NCBI GenBank assembly: GCA_964453525.1
Contig: CAYVOV010000004.1
Location: forward strand, 1 to 64,000
Source of the DNA: CAYVOV01 sp964453525
GTDB taxonomy: Bacteria; Chloroflexota; Dehalococcoidia; Dehalococcoidales; UBA2162
DNA: 64,000 nt
Reading direction: 5' to 3'
In this document: piece by piece, positions 18,336-26,060 of the stretch
How the letters are laid out: every line of letters begins with the position of its first letter
Numbering within the stretch: the first letter of the stretch is position 1
Notes under the pieces: model-generated
What the model was told of the DNA's origin: nothing
Databases searched by the model: none
Seen by the model: the letters and a program-made list of their open reading frames with translations, nothing else
Position numbers and translations under genes: made by a program

Positions 18336-19144
18336 CCAGGTTCATCAAGCGCCGCCAGGTCGAATTTCATGCCGTCCCTGGCGGCGATTACCCTGACGCC
18401 TGTGTTTTCCGTCATTTCCGCGGCAATCTGCCAGGGTTTTGCCTGCCAGACACTCATCCCGAAGTGGGTGAGGATAGCTGTCTTCGGCTGTATTTCTCTT
18501 ATCATTCGCTCGGCATCGGGCACTGCCAGATGGTCAGCCGGAGTCAGCGGGTTATCGGCAGGGGGACGCGGCTTGAGGAAAACAAGGTTGATAATCAGCA
18601 GTTCGGCGCTGTAATAGTTCTTCAGTTCCTCGAAGTAGCGGGTATCGGCAATGTAGGAAAAAGTGTGTTTTACCGTTTTGAAGACCATGCCGTAGGTCTC
18701 AACCCGGTGGTCGTGCCTTACCGGCGTGGTGAAGGAAACGTTGCCCACCGTGTACTCTCCTCCCTCGTGCAGCAGCTCGATGCCGTCCAGGTAGTTCCTG
18801 AGGTAGGAGTAGATAACCGGCTCATCTTCCAGGGCATCGGCCGGGGCAAAAAGCCTGCCGTGCCGCTTGTGTCCGCCCTGGGTCATTGCCTCCACCATTA
18901 CGTTCATGTCTGCCGAGTGGTCGAGGTGGCGGTGGGAGAGGATGATGGCACTCAGCTTCTCCGGCTTCAGCTTTCTTTTAGCGGTCTGAACAATGCAGCC
19001 CGGACCCGGGTCAAGGAGTATCTCCGTGCCGTCCAGGTCAAGCCAGATACCGCCCGAAGCCAGAATCTGGCTGATTATCATAAACCTGGCGCCGCCCGTT
19101 CCCAGGAAGGTAATCGTTTCCCTTGAGGAGGTCTCTTCTTGCAT
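18332..19144 (-). CDS. MBL-fold metallo-hydrolase (RNase Z-like)
   Basis: A 270-residue metallo-beta-lactamase-fold protein. The metal motif is SHRHLDHSADMN (HxHxDH), preceded by FLGTGGARF at the N-terminus. A later His region, ILTHFGMSVW, supplies further ligands. No export signal. The family includes RNase Z and cyclic-nucleotide phosphodiesterases; which reaction applies here is not clear. It converges with the amidohydrolase gene, 4-base overlap. Confidence 0.8.
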   Translation of the reverse strand: MQEETSSRETITFLGTGGARFMIISQILASGGIWLDLDGTEILLDPGPGCIVQTAKRKLKPEKLSAIILSHRHLDHSADMNVMVEAMTQGGHKRHGRLFAPADALEDEPVIYSYLRNYLDGIELLHEGGEYTVGNVSFTTPVRHDHRVETYGMVFKTVKHTFSYIADTRYFEELKNYYSAELLIINLVFLKPRPPADNPLTPADHLAVPDAERMIREIQPKTAILTHFGMSVWQAKPWQIAAEMTENTGVRVIAARDGMKFDLAALDEPG

Positions 19145-19237
19145 AACCAGTCTTAATATAGAGCATAAACAGGCTTCTTGGCAATGATTGCTTATAGTGA
19201 ACCATAATATATAAAAGATTGCGTGTAGAATGCCTTA

Positions 19238-19281
19238 ATTGTTAATGACCCTTTTCAGCATTGTTAATGACCCTTTTCAGC
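19238..19281. repeat. Two tandem 22-bp repeats
   Basis: The unit ATTGTTAATGACCCTTTTCAG plus C occurs twice head to tail with no mismatch (19238-19259, 19260-19281). It lies in a gene-free gap downstream of nothing and upstream of the HIT gene. It could be an operator pair or the end of a lost mobile element. Confidence 0.6.
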
Positions 19282-19425
19282 TTGCTTTTTCTTCATAGGG
19301 GAGAAAAGAAGTCTGTCTAATATGAAGATTCAGATTCATTCTGATGTTAGAGAAAGTATTTATACTGGAGACTATTTAGTGCCTTCAGCACAATGAGCGT
19401 TTACTGTAAGGCGGGAGGGATTTTA

Positions 19426-19510
19426 AGAGAGGGGGCGAAAGCCCCCTCTCTTTTTTTGTTTCCCCCTTCCCTTATTAAGGGAAGGGGGATTAAGGGGGAT
19501 GGGTTACCTT
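19426..19510. repeat. G/C-rich palindromic repeat, family member 2 (strong hairpin with T run)
   Basis: An 11-bp stem AGAGAGGGGGC/GCCCCCTCTCT closed by a GAAA tetraloop is followed by seven Ts, then a second hairpin of CCCCCTTCCC paired with GGGAAGGGGG, and a GGGGGATGGGTT tail. It would work as a + strand terminator, but no + strand gene lies directly upstream, so it is better read as a repeat. Confidence 0.65.
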
Positions 19511-19592
19511 AAATATATTATGGAATACTTTGACGGCTTGGGGGCAGTGGACTAAAATAGCGGTTAGGGCTTGTAAGCCTGAGGAGAATGAT

Positions 19593-20066
19593 ATGAAATA
19601 TGTCTGGGGGCCCTGGCGGATGAAGTACATCAAAATGGAGAAACCGGAAGGCTGCATCCTCTGTGAAAAGCCCAAAGAGGATAATGACGCGGAAAACTAC
19701 ATACTTTACCGGGGAGAAAAGAACTTCGTCATGCTGAACCGATATCCTTACAGCCCGGGTCACCTGATGGTATCCCCTTACCGGCATACGGACAGCCCGG
19801 AGAAACTTACCGAAGAGGAACGCAACGAGCACTTCGAGATTGTCAGCCGCTGTATTGAGGTGCTGAAAAAAGAGCTCAACCCGGAAGGTTTTAACCTTGG
19901 TATTAATCTGGGGAAGGTCGCCGGCGCCGGAATCGACGACCACGTTCACACTCACGTCGTCCCCCGATTTCAGGGGGACACAAACTTCATGACCGTTATC
20001 TCGGACGTGCGGGTGGTGCCGGAGGCCCTCGCTGAGACTTATCAGAAACTTAAAGGGAAATTTTAG
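19593..20066 (+). CDS. HIT family nucleotide hydrolase/phosphorylase
   Basis: A 157-residue HIT protein. The catalytic motif is HVHTHVVPR (HxHxHxxPR), and CILCEK near residue 20 can be half of a zinc site. Length and the WGPWRMKYI start match the Ap4A phosphorylase-like branch seen in many anaerobes. It would cleave nucleoside phosphate bonds. I chose the ATG at 19593 because GAGGAG ends 6 bases upstream; a longer frame starting at 19530 has no ribosome site. The next gene follows 18 bases later. Confidence 0.88.
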   Translation: MKYVWGPWRMKYIKMEKPEGCILCEKPKEDNDAENYILYRGEKNFVMLNRYPYSPGHLMVSPYRHTDSPEKLTEEERNEHFEIVSRCIEVLKKELNPEGFNLGINLGKVAGAGIDDHVHTHVVPRFQGDTNFMTVISDVRVVPEALAETYQKLKGKF

Positions 20067-20084
20067 GGAGGTATATAAATTACA

Positions 20085-20696
20085 GTGGAAGAGAAAATAA
20101 CCTATTTCGATTCGCCGGGTCTGGAAAATACGGAGGAAACGCTGCGCCTCGCTGCGGAGCGGGCAAAAGCCCGGGGAATAAATAAAATCATCCTGGCATC
20201 AACCAGGGGAGATACCGCCCGCCTTGCCGCGGAGTGCTATGCAGATAGTGGGCTTAAGATGATAGTGGTGCCCCACCAGTACGGCTTCGGTGAAGCACAG
20301 CGCTTCCCGCCGGAGCTTGTTGCCGAACTGGAGAAGAAAGGACACCGGGTCCACTTCGGCACGATGCTTTTCCACACCGAAAATTTCTACGGCGGCAGGA
20401 CATCCACCATCATGGCAAATATGCTCCGTATCTTCTGCCAGGGAATGAAAGTCTGCGTTGAAATAATCCTGATGGCAACGGATGCCGGCTTGATTGATAT
20501 CGGTGAGCAGGTAATCGCCGTTACCGGAACCGGGCGGGGTGCCGATACCGCTGTGGTGGCCACCGCCTCGACTTCAACAAAGTTCAATGACTTTCATATC
20601 ACCGAAATCATCTGTAAGCCGCTACAGACAAGGACTTTTCGCCCCGGTGAAAGGCCCACTCCGCCGCCGTCGGCAGCCGGAGCGGAGAAAAAGTAA
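20085..20696 (+). CDS. Pyruvate kinase C-terminal-like domain protein
   Basis: A 203-residue protein starting with GTG, preceded by AGGGAGGT. The fold signature of the pyruvate kinase alpha/beta (allosteric) domain is visible: KIILASTRGDTARLAAEC early and VIAVTGTGRGADTAVVATA late. There is no catalytic kinase domain, as in known stand-alone family members of unknown function. It lies between the HIT and ketopantoate reductase genes on the same strand, probably one operon. Confidence 0.7.
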   Translation: MEEKITYFDSPGLENTEETLRLAAERAKARGINKIILASTRGDTARLAAECYADSGLKMIVVPHQYGFGEAQRFPPELVAELEKKGHRVHFGTMLFHTENFYGGRTSTIMANMLRIFCQGMKVCVEIILMATDAGLIDIGEQVIAVTGTGRGADTAVVATASTSTKFNDFHITEIICKPLQTRTFRPGERPTPPPSAAGAEKK

Positions 20697-20715
20697 ACCA
20701 TATGGAGTGAAATAA

Positions 20716-21687
20716 ATGAGACTTATAATCTATGGAGCCGGGGGAATAGGGTGTGTAACAGGGGGACACTTGGCGCGAACCGGTCATGATGTGATATTAA
20801 TCGGCCGCTCCGGCCACGTACAGGCAATAAACGAGAAAGGCCTGCACCTTATTACGCCTACTGGCAATTATGTATTGGAGATACCTGCTGTTACCGGTCC
20901 TGACCAGATAGACTTTGAGCCGGACGATGTTGTCCTGCTCTGTATGAAGGGGCAGAATACGGAGGAAGCGCTCCATGAACTGAAGAAAAAGAATAAAGAT
21001 ATACCAATCTTCTGTATGCAGAACGGAGTGCGTAACGAGGAGATTGCGGCGGAACTCTTTCCCAGAGTATACGGGGTTATGGTTCGGGTAGGCGCCGTAT
21101 ACCTCGAAGATGGCGAAGTAATCGCCCGCCGTGACCCGCCGGGCTGGTTTATAATCGGGTGTTATCCGCAGGGGAAGGATGAGCTGGCTGGGGAAGTGGC
21201 GGAGAAGCTGCGCGCCGCCAGCTTCTATGTCAGGGTACTTGATGACGTAATGCCCTATAAGTGGGGCAAACTGGTGGGAAACCTGGGTAATGCCATTGGC
21301 GCCATTACTAACGCCAGGGGAATGGATGCTAATTTTATCTACCGGGCTGCCGGACAGGAATTGCAGGACCTGCTGACTCAGGCAAATATCCGCTGGATTT
21401 CACAGAAACAGATGATGGAAGAGTGGCCAGAGATAAACGAACCGCTGCGGGGCAGCCTTGAGACGGAAGCACAGAGTTCTACCTGGCAGAGCCTGGCGCG
21501 GGAGCAGGGTAGTGTTGAGACTGACTTTCTAAACGGAGAAGTGGTACGGCTGGCGGAAAGACTGGGACGCCAGGCGCCGATTAACGAGATGCTCCTGAAA
21601 ATCAGCCTCGAGATGGCGTCCAATAGCGAGCATCCCGGCAAATACACACCGACTCAACTGGGCTCGATGCTGGGATTGACTCCATAA
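20716..21687 (+). CDS. panE: 2-dehydropantoate 2-reductase family protein
   Basis: A 323-residue ApbA/PanE-family enzyme. The N-terminal Rossmann loop is IYGAGGIGCVTGGHLA. The likely catalytic Lys sits in MPYKWGKLVGN, a family hallmark. The classical reaction is NADPH reduction of ketopantoate in coenzyme A synthesis. Paralogues act on other 2-oxo acids, so the symbol is tentative. Confidence 0.82.
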   Translation: MRLIIYGAGGIGCVTGGHLARTGHDVILIGRSGHVQAINEKGLHLITPTGNYVLEIPAVTGPDQIDFEPDDVVLLCMKGQNTEEALHELKKKNKDIPIFCMQNGVRNEEIAAELFPRVYGVMVRVGAVYLEDGEVIARRDPPGWFIIGCYPQGKDELAGEVAEKLRAASFYVRVLDDVMPYKWGKLVGNLGNAIGAITNARGMDANFIYRAAGQELQDLLTQANIRWISQKQMMEEWPEINEPLRGSLETEAQSSTWQSLAREQGSVETDFLNGEVVRLAERLGRQAPINEMLLKISLEMASNSEHPGKYTPTQLGSMLGLTP

Positions 21688-21737
21688 CCATTTTCCCCGC
21701 TATAGATGTTAACAATAAAAGGGCTGGAATGAATTTT

Positions 21738-21803
21738 AGCGGATACCGCAGGGAAGGTGGTTCCTGCGGGGTAAGAAACCACGTGGCGGTTATGTCCTCC
21801 GCT
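21738..21803. repeat. Nested inverted repeat (66 bp)
   Basis: Three pairs of complementary segments nest in each other: AGCGG with CCGCT outside, ACCGC with GCGGT next, and GGTGGTT with AACCAC inside. The DNA or RNA could form a long branched hairpin. It is about 270 bases upstream of the methyltransferase gene at 22073. Confidence 0.5.
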
Positions 21804-21820
21804 TTAGTTGGTGATGTTGT

Positions 21821-21849
21821 TGCGAGCCCCGATGAAATCGGGGCTCGCA
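21821..21849. repeat. Perfect 13-bp hairpin
   Basis: TGCGAGCCCCGAT pairs with its exact complement across a GAA loop. No T run follows. It is probably a REP-type unit; its CCCGAT-ATCGGG core recurs in the MITE-like element at 34164-34256. Confidence 0.6.
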
Positions 21850-21880
21850 CTCTGTAAAGATAATAAAGGTATATAAATAG

Positions 21881-21914
21881 AGATTGCCGCGTCGCTACGC
21901 TCTTCGCAATGACA
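21881..21914. repeat. Half copy of the TGTCATTGCGA MITE-like element
   Basis: AGATTGCC ... CTTCGCAATGACA matches the right half of the element at 34164-34256. The left half is missing or replaced by the hairpin at 21821. Confidence 0.6.
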
Positions 21915-21953
21915 GTTAATCAGCCAGCTGAAACCGAATCCAAAAAACTGCTA

Positions 21954-21982
21954 TTGACAGCTATCGCAGTTTAGCCTAAAAT
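21954..21982 (+). promoter_or_regulatory. Sigma-70 type promoter for the corrinoid methyltransferase cluster
   Basis: TTGACA (21954-21959), 17-base spacer, TAAAAT (21977-21982). It gives a 5' leader of about 80 bases before the ATG at 22073. No cobalamin riboswitch core is seen between them. Confidence 0.7.
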
Positions 21983-22072
21983 CTGCCCACAGGAATTAAT
22001 TTAAACCTCCGGACACTATATTATATCGGGACTATTTTGCCTGCCCGGTTCAGGCTAGAGGAGGAAATCATC

Positions 22073-23407
22073 ATGGACAAGAAACGGGATGGGCCTTCAT
22101 CCGAAGAAAAGCTTGAAAAACTGTTCGGGAGCTGGCTTTCACCGGCGGGGACAAAATTCAAGACCCCGGAGGCGGAAGCAGCTTACCATGCCAGAGTAAC
22201 CCGGATTAAGGATGCCATCCAGCTAAAAGTGCCGGACAGGGTGCCGGTCTATTTAAATACCGGCTTCTTCCCTGCTTATCTCGCCGGAGTTACGCCTGAA
22301 GAAGTGATGTATGACTATGATGAGCTCACTGCGGCCTGGAGAGACCATATCCTTGAGTACCAGCCGGATATCTACGGCGGGTCGAGCACTCCCGGACCGG
22401 GGAAATCCTATGAGATTCTCGGCTACAAGCTCTATAAGTGGCCGGGCCACGGCGCTCCTTCCGATTCGCCGTACCAGTGCGTTGAAGGCGAATATATGAT
22501 GGCCGACGAGTACGATGCTCTGATTCGGGACCCGTCTAATTTCCTGATGAGGACTTATCTCCCCCGCATCTTCGGAAAACTTGAAGCTCTGACGAAGCTC
22601 TCTCCTGTTGACCGCACGATTGAGATGCCTTTCACCGGGCCTTTCCTTGCCGCCTACGGTGAACCTGAAGTACAGTCGGCGCTGAAAGCCCTCATGGAGG
22701 CGGGAGAAGAGGCGCTGAAATGGCGGAAGGCGGTTACTGCCTGTGATGATGAAATAAGAGAGTCAGGCTTTCCACTCTTCTCCGGCGGTTACAGCAAAGC
22801 CCCGTTTGATGTCCTTTCGGATACCCTCCGGGGCACCAGGGGGCTGGTTATCGATAGCTACCGGCAGCCGGAAAAGGTGATTGAAGCTATGGACAGGCTC
22901 ACCCCGATTATGATTGAAATGGGCGTCTCTGCGGCAAGAGGGGCTGGCCGGCCGGTGGTTATGTTGCCCCTGCATAAAGGCGCCGACGGTTTTATGTCCG
23001 ATGAGCAGTTTGCGCAGTTCTACTGGCCGACGCTGAAGAAAGTAATCCTGGGACTGATTGATGAAGGGCTTGTTCCTTTTCTCTTTGCCGAAGGGGGATA
23101 TGAATCCCGCTTGGAAGTTATCAGAGACCTGCCGCCGGGCAGGACGGTATGGCATTTTGATTTCACAGACATGGCAAAGGCAAAGCAAGCCCTCGGCAAG
23201 ACTGCCTGTATTATCGGAAATGTGCCCCTCAGCCTGCTGAATACCGGCACTCCCGATGAAGTCAGGGACTACTGTAAAAAACTGATTGATGTTGCCGGGA
23301 AAGGCGGCGGCTTCATTCTGGCAAGCGGCGGCGTCATTGACAAAGCGAAACCGGAGAATGTCCGCACCATGATTGATTTTACCGGGGAATACGGGGTATA
23401 CTCCTGA
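22073..23407 (+). CDS. Uroporphyrinogen decarboxylase-like corrinoid methyltransferase (copy 1)
   Basis: A 444-residue URO-D superfamily protein, longer than true HemE and of the type that moves methyl groups to a corrinoid protein. Strong shared blocks with the copies at 24765 and 27907 are DGFMSDEQFAQFYWPTLKK, CIIGNVP and the C-terminal MIDFTGEYGVY. Where MtaA/MtbA-type enzymes carry an H-x-C zinc motif, this one has HFDFTD, so a classic zinc-thiol site is not obvious. I start at the ATG 22073, which follows GAGGAGG; a longer frame from 22037 lacks a ribosome site. It heads the methyl-transfer cluster, so a substrate-specific demethylase is the best guess; the methyl donor is unknown. Confidence 0.82.
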   Translation: MDKKRDGPSSEEKLEKLFGSWLSPAGTKFKTPEAEAAYHARVTRIKDAIQLKVPDRVPVYLNTGFFPAYLAGVTPEEVMYDYDELTAAWRDHILEYQPDIYGGSSTPGPGKSYEILGYKLYKWPGHGAPSDSPYQCVEGEYMMADEYDALIRDPSNFLMRTYLPRIFGKLEALTKLSPVDRTIEMPFTGPFLAAYGEPEVQSALKALMEAGEEALKWRKAVTACDDEIRESGFPLFSGGYSKAPFDVLSDTLRGTRGLVIDSYRQPEKVIEAMDRLTPIMIEMGVSAARGAGRPVVMLPLHKGADGFMSDEQFAQFYWPTLKKVILGLIDEGLVPFLFAEGGYESRLEVIRDLPPGRTVWHFDFTDMAKAKQALGKTACIIGNVPLSLLNTGTPDEVRDYCKKLIDVAGKGGGFILASGGVIDKAKPENVRTMIDFTGEYGVYS

Positions 23408-23458
23408 TTGTCTACCGCCGGTTGAGTGAGAACAAATATGGGGTAACATATATTGGGA

Positions 23459-23626
23459 TTCTCCTCAATCTTAGCTGGAGACCCTTCGACAAGCTCAGGG
23501 TGATTGGGAAGGAATGCCGCTCATGGTGAGCAGTTAGCCTGTCCTGAGCGAAGCCGAAGGAAACCATAGCGGCGAAAGAAATATAGACATTCATTGCTGC
23601 TTGTGCAACAAATGATTAAGCAAAAG
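23459..23626. repeat. ~167-bp dispersed repeat, copy 1 (inverted relative to 54417-54583)
   Basis: Read on the minus strand, this segment aligns end to end with 54417-54583 with few differences. Shared blocks include TTTCTTTCGCCGCT, CCTTCGGCTTCGCTCAGGAC and GAAGGGTCTCCA. It lies between the methyltransferase gene and the corrinoid protein gene. No coding potential; a non-autonomous element is likely. Confidence 0.8.
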
Positions 23627-23718
23627 GTATATTGGAATTAACTGGTCTCTTATATAATTAAATGGTATAGTAGATAGAATGTTCATTGCAATAACATATT
23701 ACAGGAGGATTTCAAGTA

Positions 23719-24351
23719 ATGGCAGAAGATTTGACAAAGGCAATTGCCGACCTGGAGGAAGACAACGCTTTAAAGATGGCCCGGGAAAAGATAGACGGCG
23801 GGACAGACCCGAACCAAGTACTGACGGAAGCTAAGAAAGGGATGGAGGTAGTCGGCCAGCGGTTCGCCGAGGGGACCTATTTCCTTCCTGAGCTTATATA
23901 CTCCGGCGAAATCTTCAAACAGGTCGCTGAGATTGTAAAGCCGAAGCTCCAGGCGGAAACACAGGGAGAACGTATAGGCAAGTGCGTTATCGGTACCGTT
24001 GCCGGTGATATTCATGATATCGGCAAAGATATTGTTGTCTTCATGCTGGATGTTAGCGGTTTTGAGGTCTATGACCTTGGCGTGGATGTGCCGCCGCAGA
24101 AATTCGTTGACAAGATTAAAGAGACCGGGGCACCTATCGTGGGTTTAAGCGGCTTCCTGACTCTGGCTTTTGATTCGATGAAAGAAACTGTGGATGCGAT
24201 ATCGGCTGCCGGGCTGCGTGATAAGGTAAAAATAATGGTTGGCGGCGGCCAGATTGATGATGAAATAAGAAAGTATTCCGGCGCCGATGCTTACGGGCGT
24301 GACGCTATGACCGGAGTAGCTCTTGCCAAAGAGTGGGTCGGAGTAAAATAA
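23719..24351 (+). CDS. Corrinoid (B12-binding) methyl-carrier protein
   Basis: A 210-residue two-domain protein. Residues 1-85 form the helical cap typical of methionine-synthase-like corrinoid proteins. The B12 domain has the base-off signature GDIHDIGKDI (the His replaces the lower ligand of cobalamin), VGLSGFLT and IMVGGGQIDDEI. It should accept a methyl group from the URO-D-like enzymes around it and hand it to the methyltransferase encoded at 29251. AGGAGG is upstream. The segment between it and the next gene holds a dead methyltransferase gene. Confidence 0.93.
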   Translation: MAEDLTKAIADLEEDNALKMAREKIDGGTDPNQVLTEAKKGMEVVGQRFAEGTYFLPELIYSGEIFKQVAEIVKPKLQAETQGERIGKCVIGTVAGDIHDIGKDIVVFMLDVSGFEVYDLGVDVPPQKFVDKIKETGAPIVGLSGFLTLAFDSMKETVDAISAAGLRDKVKIMVGGGQIDDEIRKYSGADAYGRDAMTGVALAKEWVGVK

Positions 24352-24469
24352 GGAATTACTGAAGCTCCCGAGGAGCTATGTCGTGAGCCGGTAATAAGGT
24401 TACCGGTGCCATTTAACTATAAATACCTGATAAAGTGACCGGTATGGATTATGCACGGGCGTGGTAGAC

Positions 24470-24741
24470 AGTCGTGATCAGAGGGCCCGACGGTTTCATA
24501 TCGCTTGAGTAAGTCCGGACCTTCTTAATTATGACCCTGAAGGGGTTTATTCAGATTTTTCAACAGGAGTGGTCGCCGCCGTATCTTTTTCATAGTTATC
24601 ATATATATTCCACGCCGGATTGATATTGTTGAAGGGAACGGCGGTCTTATGGTCTCATCAAGGAGTTCTCTGGACGATGTATGACCTGAAAACCTTCACA
24701 TGATGATTGATTTCACGAAAGAGTACGGCGTATATAAATGA
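24470..24741 (+). pseudogene. Decayed fourth URO-D-like methyltransferase gene
   Basis: Two pieces of the neighbouring methyltransferases survive. At 24477-24509 the frame reads RGPDGFISLE, like RGSDGFMSLK in the copy at 24765. At 24631-24741 it reads GNGGLMVSSRSSLDDV, a stop, then PENLHMMIDFTKEYGVYK and the natural stop, matching the C-terminus of the same copy. The pieces are in different frames and closer together than in an intact gene, so there is a deletion, a frameshift and in-frame stops. Confidence 0.85.
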
Positions 24742-24764
24742 TAAATATAAAGGCAGGAAAGGCA

Positions 24765-26018
24765 ATGGAGAAAGAACTCGAGAAGCAGTACTGGGAAAGA
24801 AAAAGACGGATTGACGATGCCATCAGTCTGAAGATACCCGACAGGGTGCCTACCGAGATTGGATTCGATTATTTCCCGGCAAAATATGCCGGGTTGCCTT
24901 TTGATGTGGCTTATTATGATTATGATAAATGGCTGGCGGCCTACAAGGAAACGGTGATTTACCTTCAGCCGGATGCTCTATTCTATCAGGGTTCTTATAC
25001 TCCCGGTCTTGCCCTTGAGCTTCTTGACCCGAAACCCTTCCGGTGGCCTGGTCACGGGGTGGATTCTGATTCGTCCCACCAGTTCATTGAGGGGGAGTGG
25101 ATGAAAGCGGATGAGTATGATGCCTTCCTCGGCGACCATGCCGATTTCTTATTGAGAAGGCATTTACCCCGGGTAATCGGTGCTATGGCGCCGCTTGAAA
25201 AACTGCCCGACTTCATGGGGCTTGGCTACGGATATTTCGCCGGTATGGCGCTGGCTGAGGCGCTGGCACAACCGGAAATTGCCGATGCTATCGAGACGGT
25301 TATTAAAGCCGGGCGGGAGATAGCGAAATGGCGTCCGAGAATGGATGCCTTCAAACAGGAGATAATAGACGTCGGCTGTCCTGTGAATGCCGCCGGTTTG
25401 CTCCAGGCACCTTTCGATGCGGTCTCGGACTTCCTGAGAGGAATGCAGGGTACTATGCTGGACATGTACCGCCAGCCGGACAAGCTCATCCAGGCTACTG
25501 AGAAGATATTGTCCCGGACATTGCAGACGATATCTGAGCTCCCGCCACCCACTGAAGAGGATAACCGAATATTTATTCCCCTCCATAGAGGGTCGGACGG
25601 TTTCATGTCATTGAAGCAGTTTGAAAAATTCTACTGGCCCGGACTGAAAGCCGTTGTCCTTGCCCTGGTGGATGCGGGCTATATCCCTGGGATATTTTTC
25701 GAGGGTAACTGGACGGCCCGGCTGGAGTACCTCCTCGAGCTGCCTAAAGGCAAGGTCCTGGGGCATTTCGACTCCACCGATATTTTCAGGGCTAAAGAAA
25801 TACTGGGTGGGCATATGTGTATCCGGGGGAACGTGCCCTCGTCAATACTCGAAACAGGTACGCCCGATGCTGTGAAGGATTACTGTAAGACGCTTATCGA
25901 TTTCGTCGGCAAGGATGGTGGTCTCATCGTCTGCCCGCGGAGCTCTATGGATGCGGCGAAACCGGAAAACCTGAAGGCAATGATTGATTTCACCAGGGAG
26001 TATGGCGTATACAATTAG
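24765..26018 (+). CDS. Uroporphyrinogen decarboxylase-like corrinoid methyltransferase (copy 2)
   Basis: A 417-residue paralogue of the enzymes at 22073 and 27907. Shared blocks are RGSDGFMSLKQFEKFYWPG, GHFDSTD, CIRGNVPSS and MIDFTREYGVYN. The HFD triplet again replaces the H-x-C motif of MtaA-type enzymes. The start is uncertain: the ATG at 24765 has AGGAAAGG just upstream, while an ATG at 24738 overlaps the stop of the dead gene before it and has no ribosome site. A 42-base gap separates it from the activator gene. Its substrate is unknown; divergence from the other copies suggests a different methyl donor. Confidence 0.82.
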   Translation: MEKELEKQYWERKRRIDDAISLKIPDRVPTEIGFDYFPAKYAGLPFDVAYYDYDKWLAAYKETVIYLQPDALFYQGSYTPGLALELLDPKPFRWPGHGVDSDSSHQFIEGEWMKADEYDAFLGDHADFLLRRHLPRVIGAMAPLEKLPDFMGLGYGYFAGMALAEALAQPEIADAIETVIKAGREIAKWRPRMDAFKQEIIDVGCPVNAAGLLQAPFDAVSDFLRGMQGTMLDMYRQPDKLIQATEKILSRTLQTISELPPPTEEDNRIFIPLHRGSDGFMSLKQFEKFYWPGLKAVVLALVDAGYIPGIFFEGNWTARLEYLLELPKGKVLGHFDSTDIFRAKEILGGHMCIRGNVPSSILETGTPDAVKDYCKTLIDFVGKDGGLIVCPRSSMDAAKPENLKAMIDFTREYGVYN

Positions 26019-26060
26019 CGGAATATATTATCATCAAGAATAATATTCAGTAGAGATACC

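Noticed and set aside
21688..22072. Cobalamin riboswitch before the corrinoid cluster.
   Set aside because: No B12-box type core is visible; the leader after the promoter is only about 80 bases and too short for one.
22073..23407. True HemE (uroporphyrinogen decarboxylase) function for the URO-D-like genes.
   Set aside because: Proteins are about 90 residues too long, occur in three copies, and sit with a corrinoid protein and its activator; no other heme gene is linked.
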